Source: Phymatolithon calcareum
Taxonomy: Eukaryota > Rhodophyta > Florideophyceae > Hapalidiales
Assembly (NCBI GenBank): GCA_977006965.1
Contig: OZ345372.1
Location: 496,001-560,000, forward strand
Reading direction: 5' to 3'
Length of the DNA: 64,000 nucleotides
Each line of letters starts with the position of its first letter. The stretch's first letter is position 1. Of this stretch, positions 32,485 through 42,830 are shown in pieces. The position numbers were made by a program, and so were the translations under genes. The notes beneath the pieces are model-generated. The model saw nothing but the letters and a program-made list of their open reading frames with translations, did no database searches and was not told the DNA's origin.

Positions 32485-32666
32485 CAAACAGCCATGTCTA
32501 TGTGAGGTCGGCCTTGTTGCGTGCCTCTCATGTCCAGTAACAAGTACAAAATCGTACATCCCGCCGCAGTCCCCATTCCTCCATCTTCGAAGCAACCAAG
32601 CCGCCGTCCTCCTCCTCCATCACTTACCCCGTGCAAACCCAAGTCGGCACAGTAAACCACTTCGAC

Positions 32667-35600
32667 ATGGACATCGCCGGTCTCGCTCTTGCGATCATCG
32701 CAGAGGCGCGGTATGCTGTGAATAGCATCCAAACTCGAATTGGCAACTTTCGGCGGGGACCTGGCACCTTCCAACGGTTGACCAATAATCTGGAGAAGGT
32801 GATGCGACAAATGGGAGCTGTGGAGACATATCTTAGATCGGCGCCAGCGTCCGCCCCTAGTCGGATCCGCTCTGCCTTCCTGGAAGTAGTTGCTTCCGTG
32901 CGCGACATTCTGGAAAACTGCGACTCAACGTTGGAGGAAGGTTGCGCAAGGGCGTTTAAGGGAAACAAAAGTGGCGTATCGTCGAAATTGAAGTGCTTGT
33001 TTAAACGAACAACGCGAGCGACAGCTTTAAGCGACACCATGGAAAGCGTGCAACAGCAAGTACAAAGCGCGTCGACGAAGCTGGAAATTCTGATTGCAAC
33101 GTTCGTGACAGAAGAGAACATTGATGTTGTTGTGGGCAAGCTGGACAATATGGGAATTAGCGGTAATGAGAAAGAAGTGTATCGAGTGGGATCAAGCACG
33201 CCGGTACCCCCGCAAGGCACAACGCTTAAGTTTGATGCGAAGGATGAGGATGGAAAGCCGTGTACACCCGAAGGAATGTTGAAGGAATCTATTTTATCGG
33301 TGGAGTCTTCGTCGACAGTGACTGCAGCGACTGGAGTGAGTACGGGCAGGGTGATTACGCCTGCACATGGTGTCCTCGGAATGGCCGGAGTAGGGAAGAC
33401 GATTGCGTTACAAGGACTTGCGTTTGATGACGACATTCGCAGACGTTTTCCACAAGGAATGCAATACATGTCTCTTGGTCAAAAAGCAACGTTCCTAACG
33501 GCAAGAGGGGAAATCGCGAGAATAATGCGTCTTACAGGAGCATCGGCTTGTGTGTGTGAGGTGGAGCAGTCCAAGTCGCTGCGGGAAGTTATTGATTACG
33601 CAGTGGCATGGTTCGATGGGAAAATTTGTCTTTTTCTCGTGGACGACCTCTGGCCGACGGACAAGAACAAAACCGGGTTCCTGAATGATATTAGCCAGTT
33701 GTTGAGGAGCTGTCCGGAGAGCCGGATGGCAATAACGACAAGGAGTACACACATAGCGCACTCTGCTGGGCGACCTGTGGATTTCTCACCAAGAGATGCA
33801 CTAGGGGATGTGTCTGTGAGCATGTTCATGACTCACGCAAAACAAGATGCTACAAAGTATGGGCTTGCAGAAGTCACCGGCGACTTGAGAAAGAATATTG
33901 TAATGATCTTAAAGAGTTGCGCCGGGTTGCCGATAGCGCTGGCAATTGCAGGAAGCGCAGTTTGTTTCCTGTCAAGAGAACATGGTGATTTTGAAGGTGG
34001 ATGTGGGGAGTATGCTTCACAGCTGGAGGAGCGGAGCATTGAACTTGGGGAAGAGCAAGGCCCAGACGGTGGGAGCTTGTATGCAGGAATCTCACTGACT
34101 CTGAAGATGTTGGAAGTTGAATTCGTGAAGCTGAAGGCAAGAAATTCGGTGGACATGGACCATTCGATAGCCGATCTGTACACAAGTCTGTGCGTGTTGG
34201 AAAACCAAGGTTGGATGCCGATTTCCGTGCTGAGCAGAATGTGGAAGGTGGAGAAAGGTTTTTGTTTGGGTGTAGTGCGGCTTCTCAGTGAGTTGAGTCT
34301 TTGTAAGCTTACTTTTCGTGAAGATGCAGAAGGACGTAGGAAAGAACGTGGTGTGATGGTTCATGATCTACAATTGGAGTTTTGTAGACGACAGGCCGAG
34401 ACGGCGAAGACAAGTTCGATATGGCACACACGGCTTTTGAACGGATATCTGGCAGGGGAAGCGAGGACATGTGAAGATTCAATGATTGCAGATGAAGGTG
34501 GTTCGTTTGAGGGGAAGTTGTTGGGACAGAAAGCGAGAGCATGGTGGTCCGTTGGAGATGACGGTTATATTCTTGGTGAACTTGGCAGACACCTTGTGTG
34601 TGCCGATTTGATAATGGAGCTCGGGGCTCTTTTGTTGGATGTGCGTTGGACGCATAGACGTTGTGAGATGGGTGGTATGTTGGCATTGAAATCGGAGTTT
34701 GATTGTTTGCTGACGGTTGGAGACGAATTTATTCCGGAAAGAGTAAGACGGAGCTTCGAATTGATTTGGAAAGCGATACAAGTGTCATGGGGAAGAGTAA
34801 CGGAAGGGCAGCGGGCGTTTCAGTTCCAAGTGTGCGGACGACTGTTGAAGATAAGGACGGAGGACGCCGTTGTAGAGGCGTACTTGAAAAGCGTTGAATC
34901 ACACACACCGAAGCCTTATTTGCGGCCCGTGAACTCGTTTTTCCCAGATCCGCGGAGCTCGCCGATGATGGAGATCCCCGTGGGAGGGTATTGCGGGGCG
35001 GTGGATTGCTCTCCATGTGGACGTTTTGTGGCATCAGGAGCAGAGAGTGATATTGTAGTGGCAGATGCGTCGACGGGTGAGATATTGAAGCGGCTGAAAG
35101 GACACACTGTCGATGTAACATGCTTATCGTTTTCTGGAGGATCAAGAACAATTATCTCTGGGTCGTGGGACAAATCGATCGGGGTATGGGAATGGGAGAC
35201 ATGTGAGTGTCCAGTGCGTGTTCTCGAAGGGCACAGGGAGGAGGTGAACGGCGTTGCTGTGAGCAGCGATGGGGAGAAGATATATTCGTGTGGTGGCGAT
35301 GGTACGTTGAGGATATGGGAGGCGATCACCGGTTCACAGATTGGAGAATTGGTACAGCAGTGCAGTGTTGAGTGTGTCGCCGTTTCGAATGACGACCAAT
35401 TGGTTGCAATTGGTCTGGAGGATGGAACACTGAAAGTTGTTGACAGTTTCACGAGGAAGACTATTTTCGAAGATACGGAGGCGCACCGGCGTTGGACAAT
35501 CTCTGTTGCATTCAGTGGGACGGACGAACGGTTGGTGACGGGGTCAAGTGACAAAACAATCCGTGTATGGGACACGGGGGCATGGATGAGTATTGGTGAA

Positions 35601-36707
35601 CCGTTTGAAGGACACACGGATTGGGTGAGATGTGTTAGATTCAGTGGTGATGGACGTCAAATTGCATCAGGATGCGATGATGGGACTGTTCGGTTGTGGG
35701 ACGCGAACAGTGGGAGAAATACGTGGACATCCGCAAAGGTGCACATTGGCGTGGAAAGTGTTGCGTTTACTCCTAACGGGGGAACAATAATTTCCGGGTG
35801 CGAAGACGGTACTATTCGAGTTTGGGACACACTTGTGGAAGCGGACGCAACTGAGTTTGAACTTGAACATTCATCACAGGTGCACGCCGTTGCGTTAAGC
35901 CATGATGGACTTCGAATTGCGTCTGGATCGCTAGATGGAACGGTATGTTTATGGGACTCGCGTACAGGCAACCAGATTGGTGGGCCAATGGAAGGGCACA
36001 CAAAGGGAGTGAGTTGCGTTTCGTTCAGTGATGACGGGCGACAGGTGGTCTCCGGTTCATATGACACAACTGTTCGAGTGTGGGACGCGAAGACGTTTAA
36101 TGAAATTGGGAACGTTCTTCAAGGTCACGGTGACTGCGTCGAATGTGTTTCGTTCAGCTCGGATGGTCTACGGATCGTTTCGGGATCCGATGACAAAACA
36201 GTTCGCATTTGGGAGGTGGAATCAGGAATGCAAATTGGAGAAGCCTTGGAAGGACACGAGGCAATTGTTTGGAGGGTATCTGAAAGCGGAGACGGATCAC
36301 ACATTGTGTCCCTGGGCGGTGAAGGTGTAGTGATCATTTGGAATCGAGAAACGCGAAATTGTGTTTGGAAATCGGGCGGACGATCCCGTGATTCTGAAGA
36401 TGAAACGTCGAGCGAGCATGGCAGGAACACCAAATATGCAGTGACGGACAAGGAAGCGGAGGAGATTATTCGGAGTTGTGGCCAGCAAACGCAAGATCTA
36501 TGGCTGGATTCTTTCCCCGCATATACGGCGGAAGCATACTGCCGCGTTAACTCGGTTTATGCGAATATACCCGTAAAAGGCACGTTGCTTGGGACGTTCC
36601 AGTCTGTGTTGTGTGGGTGGCAGTACAATGAAGCAAGCAAGTTGCTTGTTATTGGACTAGGGAGTGGGAGAGTCGCTACATGTAATTTAATGATGGAAGA
36701 AGAATGA
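32667..36707 (+). CDS. NLR-like receptor A: helical N-terminus, NB-ARC, WD40 repeats
   Basis: This 1346-aa STAND ATPase has the layout of APAF-1, fungal NWD proteins and plant NLRs. Residues 1-160 form a helical bundle (MDIAGLALAIIAEARYAVNS...), perhaps a HeLo/Rx-like signalling domain. The NB-ARC (about 225-600) shows P-loop GMAGVGKT (about 238-245), Walker B LFLVDDLW (about 325), sensor MAITTRS, GLPIALAIAGSAV and the MHD-like MVHDLQLEF. After a linker, 11 WD40 blades run from about 770 to 1240 (blade form GH-xxxVxxVxFSxDGxxIxSGxxDxTVRxWD), and a C-terminal tail (WQYNEASKLL...CNLM) looks like a further blade. Proteins of this type sense a ligand through the repeats, oligomerise with ATP and trigger a defence or death response. 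The ATG at 32667 is the first in frame and is shared with copy B. Function in algal immunity is inferred. Confidence 0.93.
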   Translation: MDIAGLALAIIAEARYAVNSIQTRIGNFRRGPGTFQRLTNNLEKVMRQMGAVETYLRSAPASAPSRIRSAFLEVVASVRDILENCDSTLEEGCARAFKGNKSGVSSKLKCLFKRTTRATALSDTMESVQQQVQSASTKLEILIATFVTEENIDVVVGKLDNMGISGNEKEVYRVGSSTPVPPQGTTLKFDAKDEDGKPCTPEGMLKESILSVESSSTVTAATGVSTGRVITPAHGVLGMAGVGKTIALQGLAFDDDIRRRFPQGMQYMSLGQKATFLTARGEIARIMRLTGASACVCEVEQSKSLREVIDYAVAWFDGKICLFLVDDLWPTDKNKTGFLNDISQLLRSCPESRMAITTRSTHIAHSAGRPVDFSPRDALGDVSVSMFMTHAKQDATKYGLAEVTGDLRKNIVMILKSCAGLPIALAIAGSAVCFLSREHGDFEGGCGEYASQLEERSIELGEEQGPDGGSLYAGISLTLKMLEVEFVKLKARNSVDMDHSIADLYTSLCVLENQGWMPISVLSRMWKVEKGFCLGVVRLLSELSLCKLTFREDAEGRRKERGVMVHDLQLEFCRRQAETAKTSSIWHTRLLNGYLAGEARTCEDSMIADEGGSFEGKLLGQKARAWWSVGDDGYILGELGRHLVCADLIMELGALLLDVRWTHRRCEMGGMLALKSEFDCLLTVGDEFIPERVRRSFELIWKAIQVSWGRVTEGQRAFQFQVCGRLLKIRTEDAVVEAYLKSVESHTPKPYLRPVNSFFPDPRSSPMMEIPVGGYCGAVDCSPCGRFVASGAESDIVVADASTGEILKRLKGHTVDVTCLSFSGGSRTIISGSWDKSIGVWEWETCECPVRVLEGHREEVNGVAVSSDGEKIYSCGGDGTLRIWEAITGSQIGELVQQCSVECVAVSNDDQLVAIGLEDGTLKVVDSFTRKTIFEDTEAHRRWTISVAFSGTDERLVTGSSDKTIRVWDTGAWMSIGEPFEGHTDWVRCVRFSGDGRQIASGCDDGTVRLWDANSGRNTWTSAKVHIGVESVAFTPNGGTIISGCEDGTIRVWDTLVEADATEFELEHSSQVHAVALSHDGLRIASGSLDGTVCLWDSRTGNQIGGPMEGHTKGVSCVSFSDDGRQVVSGSYDTTVRVWDAKTFNEIGNVLQGHGDCVECVSFSSDGLRIVSGSDDKTVRIWEVESGMQIGEALEGHEAIVWRVSESGDGSHIVSLGGEGVVIIWNRETRNCVWKSGGRSRDSEDETSSEHGRNTKYAVTDKEAEEIIRSCGQQTQDLWLDSFPAYTAEAYCRVNSVYANIPVKGTLLGTFQSVLCGWQYNEASKLLVIGLGSGRVATCNLMMEEE

Positions 36708-37423
36708 ATAGTGAGCGCAGAACCTCCATTTCGCATTGGCGCTATGCATAAAAATACCATGTGTCTTCTGTCATCCGTGAACGGTTGCAACACTCGAACG
36801 ATTTTCAACTCAAGCATAATATAGTACTACAGTAGTTTGACACGGAAGAAAGGTAAGTTCAATGAAGCGGTTCCGCATGTTGAGCGCGCGGCGCAGCCTC
36901 CCATATACAAATTCTGTCGCAATGTTATCCAAGTCGTGCCCCTGCCATGGCCGCCTCGTATCCCATTGTGGCCGTCCACGACCTTGCCCGTGCGAAGAAA
37001 GTGCGACCGTGGCGCGGCCCAAATCAAATCGACCGCCGGTTCATTACACAATGTCAGCGCACCGAGCAGGTTGGCGTCACGCGTACGCCATATCCAACGC
37101 TCGCCCCAACGATACCGTGTCGACAGCACGCCCAACGACGTGTATATTCGGCGGAGTTCTTCCGTGGCAGCAAAATCAACGCATGCGCATGCCTCACACG
37201 AATTGAGCTGGTCATAAGCGGTGGAGATCCCGGATTGTAGAGCGACTGGAGTGAAAAAAAAATTTGCAGTGCCCTCCTAAATTAAACGAAAATTAAAGCT
37301 TCATGCATGATTTTTCACAGTACTTTCTCGAAAAATAATTGTGTGTGTAAGCCTCACAGCTGTGCTGAGCAGCTTCTGCATCTCTTGCCCGCACGCACAA
37401 GTGTGCACCAAGGTCCAGCCAGG
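36708..37423. other. Spacer between NLR-A and the REV3 pseudogene
   Basis: Contains the NLR 3' UTR (36708 to about 36870, also present in the other two NLR copies) and the REV3 upstream region. Several overlapping frames of about 100 codons occur near 36840-37240, but they do not keep one frame between copies A and B, which argues against coding. Confidence 0.45.
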
Positions 37424-37588
37424 ATGAACGAAAAGTCTTTGCACCACAGGACTGAAGAAGGTCAGGCAATAGAACGCTCACTTTCTCATGTTCCCGACTT
37501 GAACGAGACGCAAAACACGTCTCCTCGGTATGAAGGACGATGGCGGCTTCAACACAGCAGTGGCCTCGATTCGCATCGTTTACATTGA
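37424..37588 (+). other. Upstream ORF overlapping the REV3-copy start (copy A)
   Basis: A 54-codon ATG-led ORF (MNEKSLHHRTEE...) begins 106 bases before the REV3 ATG and ends 59 bases after it in another frame. The same ORF is at 49071-49235 in front of the intact REV3. Confidence 0.6.
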
Positions 37589-40024
37589 CCATTACATGCT
37601 CTCGCTCAGTGACTATTCATCATCTCTTCACTTTCACGCTGCTCGATTGCGTCTAGAGGGCGGCGACCATTCTGAAAAACTCCCTGTCGTTCGCATTTTT
37701 GGATCCACACCTGCGGGACAGAAAGCCTGTCTCCACCTCCATGACGCTCTTGCGTACATGTACCTTCCTGTGCCCGACGGCATGTCTTCAGATACTGCCG
37801 TCGCATTCGCCCAGAAGCTGAGGAACGCGCTTGAGGCTGCACTCAGAGCTGTTCTCCAAGTGGAAGCGGCCGCTTCCGTTGAAAAGCATTCGGATCAAAT
37901 TCCACCGGCAATCGCAAGCCTGGAACCTGTGCTGAAGACGAGTATTTACGGTTACCATAATCCGTCACTATTCCTGCATCTCAAGGCATGTAATCCACGC
38001 ACCATCCACCGTATTGCCGACATACTTCCACAGGATGGACTTCTGGGTGAACTCACCCCGCTCCATCTTCAGCCTTATGAATCGCATATCCCGTTCCATT
38101 TGCAGGTGCTTACCGACCTCTCCCTGGTCGGTATGGGATACGTCAACTTGGAATCGTGCCGATTTCGAGTCCCGCTGCCTGCCGCCGTCGGCAATAAAGT
38201 GTCGGCACGAGAGTTTGCGCGTCCAAATGTCAGTGGTAAATTTTATGACGGAATGCAAAACGGTCATGAGCACCTGGTTTGGCCGTTTGCCATGGCACGC
38301 CGCTCATCGTCAGAATTTGAACTTGACGCATTTGTGGATGATGTTTTGAACGCGCGCAAGGTGGAAGTTGACAAAGAGAAGCGCGAATGGCCGGCCGGCT
38401 TTGTCTCCAAGTCCCTCCGCATTCTGTGGGAGGAAGAACGATTGCGAACGGGCTGCACTCCAGTCGCGCCAAAGGAGGAGGCGCGAAAGCTTAAGGCTGG
38501 GCCCGATTGTACAGACCCCTATTTGAGAAGGAAGGTGCAAGCATTGGCGAACGGGCAGGTGTCCCTGATCGCTCCTGTGCGGTCGATTACACCGAATTGC
38601 GGACCGATGCTTAGTCAGAAGTCTGGCCCGAACAACGCTCAGGAGTCGATGCAGAGTAAAGAATTACTTTCGTCAATTCCGTCATCCTTTGAAGACGTCT
38701 TCCGCCATCTCGACGGTGATTTGATTGCTGATGATATCTCTGCAGATGGAGATAATCGACGGCCTACTTCTCCGAGATGTGACCCTATTTTGGATAGAGC
38801 TGGCGAAATTGCCGAAGAGGAAGATGCTCTTTCACAATGGGCCGACATTGCACACTGCACGCAAAGCACAGACGAAATCAAACCGATTCCACAAGGCGAT
38901 GCACCTGGTGATCCTGATGAAAAAATTAATCCGCGAGAAGAGACGAAGAGTTCCAAGTGGAGGCGAAGATCGAAACGTGCTCAGAAACGTGTTTCTCTGA
39001 CAGTTCAAGAAGCACCACCCATTGTACGCTCTTCGGCTGCATGAGTATCTGAGGATGTAAAGGAGGAAAAGAATCAGTCAAGCGAGGGCGGATCCAATTA
39101 CATAACGTTCATTCTGGAATGCTGTCGCAGAGCCCGACAGGTAGCAATATTCGAATTGGGACATCGCAAGGGCAACTCCCACAGCGGAAATTGGCATCAA
39201 GGGCGGAAGTTGAATCCGTCGGAGTGCGGAACTCAGACGATAACGCTGCACTGGAATCACTACAACCTGAACTTGCTGTGGACCCACGGTGTACCGCCCT
39301 TGTGCAGAATGACTACATTGTCGACCAGCTGGCTGACTTCGAGGATGGAAAAGAGCGTGTTCCGACCCCGAAAAATGCTTCCAGAGTGATTTCTCGTCAA
39401 CCTTCAACCTCCAGTCGTCGAAAAATGGACATATCCGGTAATCGGAATCTTTCTCAAGTGCCAGTATCCGCCAAGATTCGAATCAGCACGCAAAAAACGC
39501 AGCAGGCTGATGAAATTTCTGCAGCTCGTCTTCACGCAACGCCTGAACGGGTGCTGCTGCGAAAAAAACGAGGTAGAGGGCATACCTGCACCTAGGAAAA
39601 AGCACACTCCTGTGGTTGTGCTATCGAAGTCTGAATTCGCTCCCGGCTCTCTGCCTGTTGCGCATGAGAACCGCGAGTCTAGTGCAGACCATGTATCCGA
39701 TTTTGATGAAGTAGAGTCAACTCCGCAAAAGAAAACTGTTGTACGGTGCTCCAGTCGGCCGTGGAGCTCGCCATCCCGTAGTATTGAGGTATTGCCGCCC
39801 CAAAGGCCGGCTCAAGTTTCTGAAGCGAAGAAAATGATAGGTATTGCCTCTCGTCAATCATCGATGCCGAAATTTGCGTCGCAAGAGAGTGATTCGATGA
39901 AAAGATCGGAGTCTTCCGCATACAGTTCTCATTCCACACCGTTGCCTCCTACTCAACCAGAGCAAAGTGGTGGCACGTCGACAGGGCGGTCTCGTCGACT
40001 TCGCGTCACCTATGATGCCCAATG
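37530..40024 (+). pseudogene. Truncated, inactivated copy of REV3 (pol zeta) 5' exon
   Basis: The first 504 codons (37530-39044) match the intact REV3 at 49177 closely, including the family N-terminus PVVRIFGSTPAGQKACLHLH and HLQPYESHIPFHLQVL. The frame then ends at a TGA (39042-39044) where the intact copy has CGA. Further on there is a one-base deletion near 39097 and a frame-altering insertion near 39566-39600, and the homology stops at 40024, before any polymerase-domain exon. So it can encode at most a fragment of the N-terminal domain. Two shadow frames (39119-39595, 39510-40085) are pieces of this decayed exon. Divergence from the intact copy is modest, so inactivation is fairly recent. 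Confidence 0.92.
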
Positions 40025-40830
40025 CGCATGCCATAGCACCAGCACGACCTTTTCGTTTTTGCCGACATCGATTTGCACGTCTTGAACCCTGGCACGAATT
40101 CTCTTCTGTGATGTCGCGTTCCGCCACGGGTGCGTCGCGTCCGCTTTCCGAACGGGATCCACACTTACACATCGCCACGCAGAGCGGAAGGCAAACGTGA
40201 CGGAAGTGTGTGGCATGCACCCGTCGCAGAACTCCAGCAGAAGCACGTTACATTCGCAGAACGACAAAATGCCGTCCGCGTTGCCGTCACCCTCGCGATG
40301 TACATGCATGTAGCTGCCTACTGCGGAAAATGAAGTCATTGATTCGGCGAGCTCTTGTATAAGCGGAGATGAAACTGTTTGTTTAAGGACAATCGAGATT
40401 CGAAGTAAAATTTGCTGGACATCTGCCATTGTGCAAATCACACGGCCATCGGATTAAACAGTATCGCGCTCGGGACGGCGGTAGAGAAAAAGATGTATTG
40501 CACACGTTTCCATTCGGGTAAACCTGTAAAGGGTGGACAAGCCATCCGGGGGAAAAAGAATCGTTAGAACCCAGTCAGAGATAGACTGAGCTGAAAACGA
40601 AACGTACGCAACCAACTATATAATGCTGCAGAGATCCGTCGCGCAAGTAAGTGTCATAAACTCATCGAACATAGCGGATGCTAATTTTCTGTGGCAGCCC
40701 TTCCTCCGCTCGATCGATCGGCCTTTTCATGTCTTGCTTCGCTCAGCCGTAGCTACAGTGGCAATCAGGGAAGCTGATTTTGCTGTCTTCGACATTGCCC
40801 CTTTGACCAGCCGTCAATGAAATTCGAGAC
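40025..40830. other. Junction segment between REV3 pseudogene and NLR remnant
   Basis: This sequence is not present in copy B. A 143-codon minus-strand frame (40441-40010) starts MADVQQILLRISIVL after an ATG at 40427 and runs into the duplication breakpoint. It could be a displaced gene fragment, but I do not recognise it. The rest shows no gene. Confidence 0.4.
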
Positions 40831-41219
40831 TACGTGACGGACAAGGAAGCAGAGGAGATTATTCGGAGCTGTGGACAGCAAACGCAACATCTATGGCCGG
40901 CTTCTTTCCCCACAGAAGAATACTGCCGCCATAACTCGGTTTATGTAAATGTGCCCGCAGAAGACACGTTGCTTGGGAAATTCCCGTGCCCTGTTTATTC
41001 CTGGCAATACAATCAAGCAAGCAAGTTGTGTGTTGGTGGACTGAGAAGTGGTACAGTCGCTATATGTAATTTAATAAGCAGTGGTCGCAGAACCTCCGTT
41101 TCGCATTCACGCTAGCATAACAATACCACATGTCTTCTGTCATCCGTGAACGGTTGCAACGCTAGAACGATATTCAACTCAAGCATAGTACTACAGTAGT
41201 TTGACATCGAAGAAAGGTA
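40831..41219 (+). pseudogene. Third NLR copy: 3'-end remnant only
   Basis: From TGACGGACAAGGAAGC onward the sequence matches the last 85 codons of NLR-A and NLR-B (TDKEAEEIIRSCGQQTQHLW ... YNQASKLCVGGLRSGTVAIC) and then their 3' UTR (ATGTCTTCTGTCATCCGTGA, GAAAGGTA) up to 41219. The stop codon differs and the C-terminus runs on for about 10 residues. Nothing upstream of the tail domain remains. This shows that at least three NLR units once existed here. Confidence 0.88.
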
Positions 41220-42830
41220 CCAAATGCCTCCGCGCCGTCAATCGAACATGCAGCAAGTGCATAGCGCAAAGCTCGTTCCTCGCGTTTTCCAGCAACATAT
41301 GCACCGGAATCGCCGACAATTGACAGCAATTTCAACGCAACATCGGCGTCATCATTGCCCTCCTCAGAAAGCACACGTCGTGCACCAGCATTTGCACGAG
41401 CTTGTGCATCCTTCCCAATGCCGCCCGGGAAATTCAAGTGGATAGACAGCACGGTAGCCAGCGCAGCTCGTCGCGCAGTGCCGGGACCTGCAATCGTCGA
41501 TACGGATAATAACGCGTCGTGCAATTTTATCCACAAGTCATTCCCGCCGCCTCCTAGAGCAACCGCCAGTGCAGCGCGTAATTCTGCACCACCGCGACCG
41601 GAAGATAATGCAAGCAGAGCGTTTGCGCGCGGTGGTGCAAACACGTTGGCGCGCGCACGTTCGGCGACGCGGTCGGGCGCGTCGTAGGCGGCCCACCACG
41701 CGGCATCGGCAACAGGCCAGTCCCTCGGGTCTGCACTCGATGCAGCAGAGGAAGGGCGGGACGAAGGGCGGATGGAAGGAGGTGATTTGCAATTCAGGGT
41801 TGAGGAATTAGAGCGGCGGCGCTTTGTGGCGCGCGGTGTGATGCGCGACATGGATATGCCACGTGAACGTCGCGTCGAGGAGGGATTTTGTGATGAGGGG
41901 AGTTGCGATGGTGGAAATTGGGAAGTGGGGGCCTGCGATGAGGGCGTTTGCGTGGCTGGAGCCTGAGTTGCTTCAACGAAGTCACTTGCTTCATTTCGCA
42001 TTTCAAGTTCGCGTTCTGCAAATACTAGACGTTCTTGCATGCGGCGTTGAGCGGTGCGTGAAGCTTCGAGCTCGAGACGCATCGCCTCCACTGCGTCTCC
42101 GAGCGCAGAGGATGTGAATGGGGGTGCGCCGCGTGAGCGAAGGTGCGCCAGTTCGCGTTCCATGGCGCTCACTTTTCGACGGTAGTTGGCCAATTGACCT
42201 GTCGTTTCGAGTTCCCGTGCAGACAATGCTGACCCAGGCGATGGTGCAGACGGGCGCGCCGGGAACGACGAAGATGGCGGGGGTGGCGGTGATGTTGAAG
42301 ATGGCGGGTGCGGAGAATAAGACCGTTGGTGCGCGTGTGTCGATGACGGGGTGTATGGTGAACTTTGTGGGTGTTGTGGCAACGGAGATTGACGAAGTTG
42401 TGGTGGATGGCGGAATTAGAGTTTTGCCGCGGTGCTGTGTGTATGAATGCGGCTGAGGTGAGTGCCGGTGCTGAGTGCTGTTGAGCTTAGCTGTACTTGG
42501 ATTCCAGGCTTGCGGGATATGGGACGGTAACTCATGTCGAGCGACAGGCGGTACGGGGGATTGAGTGGAAGGAAATGGAGCCCCCATTGGATGGGTAAGC
42601 GGGTGTGTGGAGGCGACCTGCCCAAGGTTACCGGCGGGTTGATTTCCCGATTGTTGGCCATGGCTTTTCTCAATTTCCGTGACAAGCTCTACAATTTGTG
42701 CCCACTCCTCATCAGAGTTATCGGCGTCGTCCATGTCGCCAGTGCTGCTGCTGTTTGAAGCCGCGAGTGTGTTCGTCTTTTGCAGTATTCTTGGGATGGC
42801 GGGCGCCACCGCGGTGGATTGGGCATGCAT
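41220..42830 (-). pseudogene. Truncated coiled-coil gene, possibly ATRIP-like
   Basis: On the minus strand an ATG at 42830 opens a frame with an acidic patch (MDDADNSDEEWAQIVELVTE) and a P/S/T-rich region. The frame must shift between about 42420 and 42200 into a second frame that carries a coiled coil (LANYRRKVSAMERELAHLRS and RRMQERLVFAERELEMR), a basic S/P-rich stretch and an A/L-rich helical region (about 41640-41230). The gene then ends abruptly at 41220, where it abuts the NLR remnant. Acidic N-terminus, coiled coil, then helical repeats is the plan of ATRIP, the ATR kinase partner, but there is no diagnostic motif and I hold this loosely. The single frame change may be an indel or a missed small intron. 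The missing 3' end makes it non-functional as it stands. Confidence 0.5.

Larger units (their letters stand above)
32424..40024 (+). repeat. Segmental duplication, copy A (NLR-A + truncated REV3)
   Basis: This block aligns with 43690-51653 over its whole length: shared 5' leader (from about GTACTGCG), NLR gene, spacer, REV3 leader and REV3 5' part. The match ends at 40024, where the copies read GATGCCCAATG and then diverge. Copy A is shorter mainly because it lacks about 375 bp found at 48196-48572 in copy B. Confidence 0.93.

Noticed and set aside
36840-37240. Three overlapping frames of about 100 codons after NLR-A
   Set aside because: The frames are not preserved between duplicate copies A and B, so coding is unlikely.
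39119-40085. Two separate genes in the REV3 pseudogene
   Set aside because: Both align to the continuous exon 1 of the intact REV3 and are pieces created by frameshifts.
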